From QHBQ01 sp038230695 (GTDB lineage: Bacteria; Chloroflexota; Chloroflexia; QHBQ01): DNA of 7,740 nt. The position numbers were made by a program, and so were the translations under genes. The stretch spans positions 1 to 7,740 of the forward strand of contig JBBRMT010000224.1 of the NCBI GenBank assembly GCA_038230695.1, read 5' to 3'. Below the pieces are notes generated by a model. That model was given only the letters and a program-made list of their open reading frames with translations, made no database searches and had not been told where the DNA came from. Shown in pieces: positions 1-5,225 of this stretch (its first letter is position 1; every line of letters starts with the position of its first letter).

Positions 1-43
1 CTGGCAGGCAATGCGCCAGCTAACCTTTAATACAAGGAGCGCT

Positions 44-1039
44 ATGCAAGCAAACCCCAATCTCGTTGCCCCTCCCCGCGAGGCGGTGATCACCACCAGC
101 GGGCTGACCAAGCGGTTCGGCAGCCGCACAGCGGTCAATAACCTGAACCTGAACGTGATGCGCGGTGATGTGTTCGGCTTCCTCGGCCCCAACGGCGCGG
201 GCAAGACGACCACGATTCGGATGCTGCTCGGCCTGATCGCTCCCACCGCTGGCACCGTATCGCTATTCGGGCGCGACATCCGCACCAACCTCAACGCTGT
301 GCTGCACCGCGTCGGCGCGATCGTCGAAGCGCCCACCTTCTATCCATACCTCGGCGGGCGCGACAACCTCAAAGTAGTCGCCCTCGCCAGCGGCGGCCTG
401 CCCGACTCGCGCATTGACGAGGTATTGAAGCTGGTAGATTTGCACGACCGCCAGCAGGATAAATATCGCACCTACTCACTGGGCATGAAGCAGCGGCTCG
501 CCATTGCCGCGACCCTGCTGGGCGACCCTGAGCTAATCATGCTCGATGAGCCAGTTAATGGCCTCGACCCCTCCGGGGTGGTGGAGATTCGCCAGCTGAT
601 CATCCGCCTGGGGCAGATGGGTAAGACGGTGTTTATCACCAGCCACAACCTGTTCGAGATCCAGCAGGTTGCCACCCGCATCGCCATCCTCAAGCTAGGC
701 AGCCTGGTTACGGAGACCACCGTCGCCGAGTTGCTCCACTCTGGCGACAGCCAGGCCAGCGAAATCTGGCTGCGCGTTCCCGACCCCGCTGCTGCCTCCA
801 AGTTGCTCACCAGCCTGCCATACGTCACGGGCATCAGCGCCAATGCGGAAGGCTACCTGGTAGTTACCGCGCCGCCTGACCGCTCCGCCGACATCAACGC
901 CGCGCTGGCCCACGCCGACATCTTCGCCGCCGAGCTACGCATCAACAAGCCGAACCTGGAAGAAATCTTCCTCGAATTGACCGAGGAGCCTGACCCCGCA
1001 TTGCTGGGCGCTGGCATGGCGAAGGGAGCGACAAACTGA
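44..1039 (+). CDS. ABC-2 type transporter, ATP-binding subunit
   Basis: This is the cytoplasmic ATPase of an ABC exporter; it hydrolyses ATP to drive the adjacent permease. The sequence shows Walker A GPNGAGKT (residues 48-55), a signature SLGMKQR (145-151; the LSGGQ variant usual in the BcrA/drug and lantibiotic exporter group), Walker B LIMLDEP with D168 and E169, and the switch histidine in TSHN (H201). A C-terminal extension of about 100 residues ends in LEEIFLELTEE, as is common for ABC-2 ATPases. The length of 331 aa is normal for the group. I chose ATG 44 because AAGGAG lies at 34-39, 4 nt before it; an in-frame ATG at 11 has no such site. The stop overlaps the permease start by 1 nt (TGATG), implying translational coupling. 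The family is certain; the substrate is not known. Confidence 0.95.
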   Translation: MQANPNLVAPPREAVITTSGLTKRFGSRTAVNNLNLNVMRGDVFGFLGPNGAGKTTTIRMLLGLIAPTAGTVSLFGRDIRTNLNAVLHRVGAIVEAPTFYPYLGGRDNLKVVALASGGLPDSRIDEVLKLVDLHDRQQDKYRTYSLGMKQRLAIAATLLGDPELIMLDEPVNGLDPSGVVEIRQLIIRLGQMGKTVFITSHNLFEIQQVATRIAILKLGSLVTETTVAELLHSGDSQASEIWLRVPDPAAASKLLTSLPYVTGISANAEGYLVVTAPPDRSADINAALAHADIFAAELRINKPNLEEIFLELTEEPDPALLGAGMAKGATN

Positions 1040-1890
1040 TGATGCAATTGCGAACGATGGAGTGGCTGAAGCTACGCAAGCGCCCGCTGCCGTGGGCGAT
1101 GCTGATCACCATCATCACCATCACCAGCATCGTTTTCATACTTACCTATGTCGCTTCGGGGTTTGCCAGCGGTCGCTCTCGCGGAGCCTTCACCTTGACC
1201 CCCAGCTTGCAGATGCCGAATGCGCTCTACACCTTCATGAGTGATAGCGGCTGGCTAGCGGCGTTGCTGATCAGCGTAGTAGCGGCGATTATAGCTGGCA
1301 ACGAGTTCAGCCTCGGCACGGTGCGCTTGCTGCTGGTGCGCGGGCCAGGGCGCATCAACCTGTGGTTGAGCAAGGCGCTGCTGCTGCTCATCTTTGCCGC
1401 CGTGATCAGTGTGGTTGATGAGTTGCTTGGCTTCATCCTCGGCACCATCATTGATGCAATCACCGGCCACAGTAGTGTCTGGAGTTTTGGTGACACCCTG
1501 ATCGGCGCATTGCGGCTAATCGGCGCAGGCACGCTGTCGTTCTGGACCTTCGCGCTGTTTGCCATGATGGCCGCCACCTTCTTCCGTTCGCCCATTGCCG
1601 GCCTTGGCGTATCGCTCGGCTATCGTGTGGCCGAACTCATCGCTGGGCCGCTGTTGGGCCTCGCCTTGCAGACCACTGGCTTCCTCAACCTGCTCGGTCA
1701 GTTGGACTACTTCCTGATCGGCAACAATATGGATAGCCTGCTGCGCTACGCCGCCCCCACTGGCTGGGTAGGCACGCCCTCCCTCTTCGTCATCAACGGC
1801 CCCCAACCGCTTATCTATATGCTGGTTGCCGCTGCGCTCTTCCTCGGCCTCACGCTGTTCAATATCCAGAGCCGCGATGTTACGAGCTAG
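1039..1890 (+). CDS. ABC-2 type transporter, permease subunit
   Basis: This is a 283-aa polytopic membrane protein and the likely partner of the upstream ATPase. I see about six hydrophobic segments: roughly 18-39, 72-90, 112-140, 157-181, 186-210 and 255-275. It begins with the typical ABC-2 permease N-terminus (EWLKLRKRP, then TM1), and after TM2 carries GNEFSLGTVR (87-96) followed by R..L..K, the pattern seen in many ABC-2 permeases that move drugs, peptides or other hydrophobic compounds. The start ATG at 1039 overlaps the ATPase stop; an alternative ATG follows immediately at 1042. GAAGGGAG (1021-1028) is the ribosome-binding site. No regulator or immunity gene is visible beside it, so the substrate cannot be assigned. 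Confidence 0.9.
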   Translation: MMQLRTMEWLKLRKRPLPWAMLITIITITSIVFILTYVASGFASGRSRGAFTLTPSLQMPNALYTFMSDSGWLAALLISVVAAIIAGNEFSLGTVRLLLVRGPGRINLWLSKALLLLIFAAVISVVDELLGFILGTIIDAITGHSSVWSFGDTLIGALRLIGAGTLSFWTFALFAMMAATFFRSPIAGLGVSLGYRVAELIAGPLLGLALQTTGFLNLLGQLDYFLIGNNMDSLLRYAAPTGWVGTPSLFVINGPQPLIYMLVAAALFLGLTLFNIQSRDVTS

Positions 1891-1915
1891 GGGCGTAGCG
1901 TGGCTATAAGATCCT

Positions 1916-1934
1916 AAGCCCCCAGCGGGGGTTT
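1916..1934 (+). terminator. GC-rich hairpin after exporter operon, possible weak terminator
   Basis: AAGCCCCC (1916-1923) pairs with GGGGGTTT (1927-1934) across an AGC loop, with one G-U wobble. It lies 25 nt after the permease stop. Only three T residues follow the GC stem before a G run, so termination would be weak. It may instead be a dispersed palindrome. Confidence 0.35.
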
Positions 1935-1981
1935 GGGGGAGTATCTTGAAGCGCAATAATGCTATGCTCCTGATAAAGCCC

Positions 1982-2007
1982 TACCCTCATCACAAAGGAT
2001 GAGGCTA
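1982..2007. repeat. short imperfect inverted repeat
   Basis: CCTCATC (1985-1991) is complementary to GATGAGG (1998-2004) with a 6-nt loop. TA/TA pairs extend the stem outside a C/C mismatch. No T tract follows, so it is not a classical terminator. Function unknown. Confidence 0.4.
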
Positions 2008-2069
2008 CCCTACATCCAAATCCCACTTTGTAGATACCACGCAAGTATGACGTGAAAAAGATGGGCGCT

Positions 2070-2078
2070 TGGTATAAT
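2070..2078 (+). promoter_or_regulatory. extended -10 promoter of the micro-ORF unit
   Basis: TGGTATAAT is a perfect TGnTATAAT extended -10 element. No convincing -35 box is visible at 17 nt (ATGACG at 2047-2052 is too far away), which is tolerable with an extended -10. Transcription would start near 2085, about 65 nt before the first micro-ORF. Confidence 0.55.
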
Positions 2079-2131
2079 AACAGTGTCAGCAATGACGAGC
2101 AGCGCGGATGATAAGTCCGCTAAAGCAGCGT

Positions 2132-2176
2132 AAGAAAGCGAGAATTACAATGCAAGTTACTATGAGCCAGCTATTC
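2132..2176 (+). repeat. 45-nt direct repeat, copy 1
   Basis: This copy matches the one at 2271-2315 at 37 of 45 positions without gaps. Each copy includes AAGAAAGCGAG, a short spacer, ATG and the first nine codons of a 22-codon ORF. The copies are 139 nt apart, and similarity falls sharply after the ninth codon. Confidence 0.85.
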
Positions 2177-2218
2177 GAGGCTGCCAACAGCAGCGTCCCC
2201 AGGCCCAACCATCGTTAA
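2150..2218 (+). CDS. hypothetical 22-aa micropeptide, copy 1
   Basis: The ORF runs from ATG 2150 to TAA 2216-2218 and encodes 22 residues starting MQVTMSQLF and ending RPNHR. Its ribosome-binding site is weak: GAG at 2139-2141 within AAGAAAGCGAG. It is the same length as the second micro-ORF and identical at 10 of 22 positions (M1, Q2, T4, M5, Q7, L8, F9, N13, S15, R18), with no insertion or deletion. That favours two related peptides over a purely structural RNA repeat, although nine identical residues fall in or just after the conserved DNA block. There is no cysteine, signal peptide or membrane segment. It could be a leader peptide or a regulatory micropeptide; function unknown. Confidence 0.4.
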   Translation: MQVTMSQLFEAANSSVPRPNHR

Positions 2219-2236
2219 CGGTGCGGCTTACCCATC

Positions 2237-2288
2237 GGTAATCCCCGCCTGCCAACGTCGCCACTAGCACAAGAAAGCGAGGATTACC
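2237..2288 (+). promoter_or_regulatory. possible start-region sequestering stem for micro-ORF 2
   Basis: GGTAATCC (2237-2244) is an exact 8-bp complement of GGATTACC (2281-2288). The latter covers half of the GAGG ribosome-binding site and the bases immediately before the ATG of the second micro-ORF. Pairing in the RNA would hide that start. Whether the stem forms over a 36-nt loop is an inference. Confidence 0.3.
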
Positions 2289-2315
2289 ATGCAGACTACC
2301 ATGGGTCAGCTATTC
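2271..2315 (+). repeat. 45-nt direct repeat, copy 2
   Basis: Second copy of the repeat at 2132-2176. Of the eight differences, two lie before the ATG, two are synonymous (CAA/CAG and ACT/ACC), and the other four change codon 3 (Val/Thr) and codon 6 (Ser/Gly). Confidence 0.85.
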
Positions 2316-2357
2316 CTGACCTTGAACATCAGCCCTGGCAGATCGAAAGACAAGTGA
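2289..2357 (+). CDS. hypothetical 22-aa micropeptide, copy 2
   Basis: The ORF runs from ATG 2289 to TGA 2355-2357. It encodes 22 residues beginning MQTTMGQLF and ending with a basic GRSKDK tail. GAGG at 2279-2282, 6 nt before the ATG, is a good ribosome-binding site, better than that of copy 1. It is paralogous to copy 1 and of the same length; both end in a basic residue. A transcription terminator follows about 70 nt later, so it is not in the same terminated transcript as the protease gene unless there is read-through. No known family is recognised. Confidence 0.45.
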   Translation: MQTTMGQLFLTLNISPGRSKDK

Positions 2358-2428
2358 GCAGTCGTACCCTAACCCCGATGGGGTACACGGCTCCAATTAC
2401 AACCACACAACCTCTCCTCCCCGGAGCG

Positions 2429-2465
2429 AAAAGGCGCTTAGGCCAGAAGCCTACAGCGCCTTTTT
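2429..2465 (+). terminator. strong Rho-independent terminator
   Basis: GGCGCT (2433-2438) plus TAGGC (2439-2443) pairs with GCCTA (2449-2453) and AGCGCC (2455-2460), with a single C bulge at 2454 and a CAGAA loop. AAAA precedes the stem and TTTTT (2461-2465) follows it. This is the end of the micro-ORF transcript and insulates the protease promoter 25 nt further on. Confidence 0.9.
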
Positions 2466-2489
2466 GTTATGCTGCTATCCACCGCCCTG

Positions 2490-2498
2490 TGTTATAAT
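2490..2498 (+). promoter_or_regulatory. extended -10 promoter of the HtrA-like gene
   Basis: TGTTATAAT fits TGnTATAAT exactly. There is no good -35 box. Its position, 50 nt before the chosen ATG and after the terminator, fits a dedicated promoter for the protease gene. The micro-ORF promoter at 2070-2078 has the same architecture. Confidence 0.55.
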
Positions 2499-2547
2499 TG
2501 GAACGTCGAAGCCTGCCCCGTTGTATATATATCAGGAGATTCTGATT

Positions 2548-3711
2548 ATGCGTAAATCCGCTATACTTGCCCTTGTTCTGATTGTCTTCGTGCTGGCTGG
2601 CTGCAACCTGCTACCGGAGGGCCGTCCGGCATCGTATGCCCCCACCCTTGTGCCTATCAGCCAGATGGCGGCTACCCCTGCCCCGCCTGTGGGTGATAGT
2701 GGAGCTAGCGTGGCAACTGCCACCACTGTGCCTGCGCCGCTATCCGGCGCTGGTCGCCAGACTGAGGTGGTGCGCGTGGTGCAGAGCGTCGGCCCCGCGG
2801 TTGTCACTGTGGTCAACCAGCTTGGTAGCAACGATCCCAGCGGCGCGGGTGGCGAGGCGCTCGGCTCCGGCGTGATTATGGATACAGCGGGCCATATCAT
2901 CACCAACAACCATGTGGTCGCGGGCCAGCAATCCATCACCGTCATCTATGCCGACGGCAAGAAGGTCAACAATGTGCAAGTGGTCGGCACCGATACGCTC
3001 AGTGACATCGCGGTACTGAAGGTGGACGGCCCTGTTCCCGCCACTGCGACCCTGGGTGACTCCAGCGCGATCATGCCTGGCGAGACGGTGGTGGCAATTG
3101 GCAGCGCGTTGGGCGACTTCCGCAACACGGTTACGGTGGGGGTAATCAGCGGGGTGCATCGCAACCTGGTGGGTACGGATACCAGCATGGAGGATATGAT
3201 CCAGACCGATGCGGCCATCAATCATGGCAACAGCGGCGGTCCGCTTATCAACCTCGACGGACAGGTGGTCGGCATCAACACGGCAATCCTGCGAACCACC
3301 GACCCCAACAACCCCGATGTTGCCGAGGGGCTGGGCTTTGCTATCCCCTCGAACACGGTCAAGAGCATCAGCGCCCAGCTAATCAGCAAGGGCAAGGTCA
3401 GCCGCCCCTATCTGGGGGTGACAACCCTGGCGGTTACGCCCAGCATCGCCGCATATTACAACCTTCAGGACGCGCAGGGCAACCAGCTAGACTCTGGCGC
3501 GTTCGTACGCGAGGTCCGCGCTGGTACCCCCGCCGACCGCGCAGGCGTGCAGGTGGGCGATGTGATTATTGGCATTAACAACTTCAAGATTGACACCGAC
3601 CACGGCCTCGGCACGACTCTGACCAACTTCAACCCCGGCGACACTGTTACCCTGCACCTGCTCCGCAATGGCAACACCCTAGATCTCACCACTACTCTGG
3701 CCGAACACTAA
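2548..3711 (+). CDS. HtrA/DegP-type serine protease, lipoprotein, one PDZ domain
   Basis: This is a trypsin-like protease/chaperone expected to degrade misfolded proteins at the outer face of the cytoplasmic membrane. The 387-aa product has a type II signal peptide (charged MRK, hydrophobic core, lipobox LAGC with C19 as the lipidation site), a Pro/Ala/Thr-rich tether to about residue 70, and a protease domain at about 72-275. The triad is H122 (TNNHVV), D153 (LSDIAVL) and S229 (GNSGGPL), with family-like spacing. A single PDZ domain starts near 285 (PYLGVT) and reaches the C-terminus. ATG 2548 is preferred because AGGAG (2534-2538) lies 9 nt upstream and the signal peptide begins there; the in-frame TTG at 2464 sits in the terminator T tract. 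Lipid anchoring replaces the N-terminal membrane helix of many HtrA proteins. A small membrane-protein gene follows 47 nt later, perhaps in the same operon. Confidence 0.93.
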   Translation: MRKSAILALVLIVFVLAGCNLLPEGRPASYAPTLVPISQMAATPAPPVGDSGASVATATTVPAPLSGAGRQTEVVRVVQSVGPAVVTVVNQLGSNDPSGAGGEALGSGVIMDTAGHIITNNHVVAGQQSITVIYADGKKVNNVQVVGTDTLSDIAVLKVDGPVPATATLGDSSAIMPGETVVAIGSALGDFRNTVTVGVISGVHRNLVGTDTSMEDMIQTDAAINHGNSGGPLINLDGQVVGINTAILRTTDPNNPDVAEGLGFAIPSNTVKSISAQLISKGKVSRPYLGVTTLAVTPSIAAYYNLQDAQGNQLDSGAFVREVRAGTPADRAGVQVGDVIIGINNFKIDTDHGLGTTLTNFNPGDTVTLHLLRNGNTLDLTTTLAEH

Positions 3712-3714
3712 TCT

Positions 3715-3736
3715 GGGGCGAACAGCGGTTCGCCCC
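3715..3736. repeat. REP-like perfect palindrome, copy A
   Basis: GGGGCGAAC (3715-3723) pairs perfectly with GTTCGCCCC (3728-3736) around an AGCG loop. It sits 4 nt after the protease stop and is followed by TACGCAGGAAA. The right end, GCCCCTACGnAGGA, recurs at the palindrome at 5139-5161. In RNA it would be a stable hairpin between the protease and membrane-protein cistrons, able to protect the upstream message or reduce read-through. It has no T tract. Confidence 0.7.
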
Positions 3737-3758
3737 TACGCAGGAAAGAAGCCTTGCC

Positions 3759-4040
3759 ATGCTAATTCGCCGCGACACCCGCTTCTATGCGGTCATCGTC
3801 GAAGCCGCGCTGGCCCTGATTGGCCTGCCCGGTGTGGGCTGGCTGATGGCAGGCCGCTGGCAAGTGGGACTTGCGCTGATGCTTGGCTACATCATCCTGA
3901 TCGGCTGGCTGTTCGGCCTGTTCTTCCCCAACGTGCCGCTAATCGGCTTCCCGCTCACCCGCAACATCATTGCTGCCGTCGTCTCCGCCACTGCGCTGTA
4001 TCTTTATTTGCGACGGCGTTATTATGGCCCAGCCCGCTAG
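3759..4040 (+). CDS. small three-helix membrane protein, unknown function
   Basis: This 93-aa protein has three hydrophobic segments (about 10-33, 37-60 and 67-86), a positively charged N-terminus (MLIRRD) and a positively charged C-terminal tail (RRRYYGPAR). The first two helices are joined by GVGWLMAGRWQVG, a glycine-rich turn reminiscent of small TM2-like proteins, but I cannot assign a family. AGGAA (3742-3746) is the only ribosome-binding candidate and is rather far from the ATG (12 nt). It lies just downstream of the HtrA-like gene on the same strand and may be co-transcribed with it through the palindrome at 3715-3736. Its stop faces the stop of the minus-strand gene 7 nt away. Confidence 0.75.
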   Translation: MLIRRDTRFYAVIVEAALALIGLPGVGWLMAGRWQVGLALMLGYIILIGWLFGLFFPNVPLIGFPLTRNIIAAVVSATALYLYLRRRYYGPAR

Positions 4041-4047
4041 CCCGGCC

Positions 4048-4983
4048 CTAATTGCCAGCGGCGAACACGCCAGACAACGAGGTGTAGAGTGTGTTGCTGG
4101 CGCTGAGGTCGGTCCAGACCAGATATTCACCGGCAACCTGTGGCGAGTATATGTCGGGGTAGCCAGTGATCAGCGGCAGTGCGATGCGGTCACTCATTTT
4201 CAGACTCCAGATGTCGCATGGTCCACATTCGCCAAATCCGCCATTGCTGCTCCACAGCACATAGTCACCCTTGATGGTTAGCGCTTCCGCGCGCTTATTA
4301 TAAAGCGTAATCGGCGGCGCATCGCTGTCCAAATTAGCGTAGGACAAACTACTGCTGCTACCCCATACCAGTTGGCTACCATCCAGCGCGAAGCTAATCG
4401 CATCTTCGGCCATCGTTGTAATAGCGCCGCTCTTCAGGTTGTAGACGCGCACCGCTGCGCCGCCCTGCCAGGCTATATAGCTGGCGCTGACCGCAATGGC
4501 GCGGACCGATCTGGGCGCGACGGTAGTGACGGTCAAGGTCAACCCGCTATCCAGGTTTTTGTACATCATATTATACTCGCCATAGGGCAGGTTGGTATGA
4601 CTATCCGCCAGCCAGGCGACAGCGTGGGCGTAGCTGGCATGAACCATACTACCCGCGCCCAAATCGTAGCGTTGGCCGCTGAGTATATCTTCGGCGATGA
4701 GGGTGGGCGGACAGTTAGGGCATTTGTTCTGGTCGCCAGCCTGCTCCCACACCAACACGCTCTTGCCGTCCAGGGGCGATTGCTCCGCCATCTCCGCGCT
4801 GATGGGGTAGCCGAAGCGGACCAAGCCACCGTTTGCCTGCCAGTATGCGAGGAACTTGCCGCCCACGCTGAAGCCGGTCTCGGTGAAGTAATGCTGATCG
4901 CTCTGGGCGCGGGCGGGTTGATAGCCGCCGCTGGTCAGCAGCGCGAGGATGAGCAGTAGAGTCAGGGTGCGAACGCGGCGCAT
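4048..4983 (-). CDS. exported protein: YF-TGH-type repeat plus probable beta-propeller
   Basis: The 311-aa product has an N-terminal signal peptide (MRRVR, hydrophobic core, likely cleavage after ARA at 24-26) and should be secreted. Residues 31-62 hold one module YFTETGFSVGG..LAYW..NGGL..FGYPIS, also found twice in the next minus-strand gene. The rest has a repeated blade-like pattern of hydrophobic-hydrophobic-Trp at W124, W172, W207, W244 and W290 (for example SQLVWGS, DYVLWSS, EYLVWTD), at 35-48 residue spacing, suggesting a TolB/WD-like beta-propeller. Its only four cysteines form two CxxC motifs, CPNC (88-91) and CGPC (253-256), which may form disulfides or bind metal. The start is secure: AAGGAGGT at 4989-4996 lies 5 nt upstream of the ATG. 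Substrate or partner unknown; no enzyme motif seen. Confidence 0.85.
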   Translation of the reverse strand: MRRVRTLTLLLILALLTSGGYQPARAQSDQHYFTETGFSVGGKFLAYWQANGGLVRFGYPISAEMAEQSPLDGKSVLVWEQAGDQNKCPNCPPTLIAEDILSGQRYDLGAGSMVHASYAHAVAWLADSHTNLPYGEYNMMYKNLDSGLTLTVTTVAPRSVRAIAVSASYIAWQGGAAVRVYNLKSGAITTMAEDAISFALDGSQLVWGSSSSLSYANLDSDAPPITLYNKRAEALTIKGDYVLWSSNGGFGECGPCDIWSLKMSDRIALPLITGYPDIYSPQVAGEYLVWTDLSASNTLYTSLSGVFAAGN

Positions 4984-5074
4984 CGGCTACCTCCTTGTAT
5001 ACTATGGGCGATTGGGTGTCTGTCTACTGTAACGTTTATCCTGGCGCAAGGCTGCATAGTGGATATCAGTGGGT

Positions 5075-5109
5075 AAAAAGAAGCCCTCCCCACATTGGGG
5101 AGGGTCTTC
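5075..5109 (-). terminator. Rho-independent terminator, minus strand
   Basis: Read on the minus strand, GAAG-A-CCCTCCCC pairs with GGGGAGGG-CTTC (plus coordinates 5080-5109) with a 5-nt loop and one bulged base, followed by TTTTT (plus A run 5075-5079). It lies about 117 nt beyond the stop of the 5226-6320 gene and so separates that gene from the 4048-4983 gene. Confidence 0.85.
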
Positions 5110-5138
5110 ACTGTGGCTATATAGCTGGCAGCCTCAGC

Positions 5139-5161
5139 GGGGCGCGATAAATCTGCGCCCC
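5139..5161. repeat. REP-like palindrome, copy B
   Basis: GGGGCGC (5139-5145) pairs with GCGCCCC (5155-5161), and GAT/ATC extends the stem inward past a single bulged T (5154). The flank CTACGAAGGA matches that of copy A (CTACGCAGGA), so the two share GCCCCTACGnAGGA although their loops differ. It lies between the 5226-6320 stop and its terminator. Confidence 0.6.
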
Positions 5162-5225
5162 TACGAAGGATCTCATCAAGATCAGGTTGGTGAGGTATAC
5201 AGTATGAGGTACTCATGCCTGCGCG

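Larger units (their letters stand above)
2085..2466 (+). ncRNA. predicted short transcript carrying twin micro-ORFs
   Basis: This stretch is bounded by an extended -10 promoter at 2070-2078 and a strong intrinsic terminator at 2429-2465, giving a predicted RNA of about 380 nt. Inside are a GCGGA/TCCGC hairpin (2104-2120), two copies of a 45-nt repeat, each covering a ribosome-binding site and the start of a 22-codon ORF, and a GTACCC/GGGTAC hairpin (2364-2386). It could be a bicistronic micropeptide mRNA, a regulatory RNA, or a leader. I do not recognise the family. The extent is inferred, not observed. Confidence 0.35.

Noticed and set aside
11..43. Upstream ATG for the ABC ATPase
   Set aside because: The AAGGAG at 34-39 lies inside that extension and serves ATG 44.
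1888..1900. TAGGGGCGTAGCG as a further REP-like copy
   Set aside because: Only 8 nt (TAGGGGCG) match the palindrome family, and no partner arm is present, so the match may be chance.
2464..2547. N-terminal extension of the protease from TTG 2464
   Set aside because: The TTG lies in the T tract of the terminator and upstream of the extended -10 promoter. ATG 2548 has AGGAG at 9 nt and begins a proper lipoprotein signal.
2740..3225. 161-codon open frame on the minus strand
   Set aside because: It is antisense to the catalytic part of the HtrA-like gene, whose triad and domain order are clear. It is a shadow of GC-rich codon structure.
4372..4959. 195-codon open frame on the plus strand
   Set aside because: It lies antisense inside the minus-strand propeller gene, which has a signal peptide, a near-perfect ribosome-binding site and repeat modules. 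The plus frame has no such support.
4962..5216. 84-codon minus-strand open frame between the two secreted-protein genes
   Set aside because: It spans a terminator hairpin and a palindrome, overlaps the start of the propeller gene, and shows no domain or ribosome-binding site.
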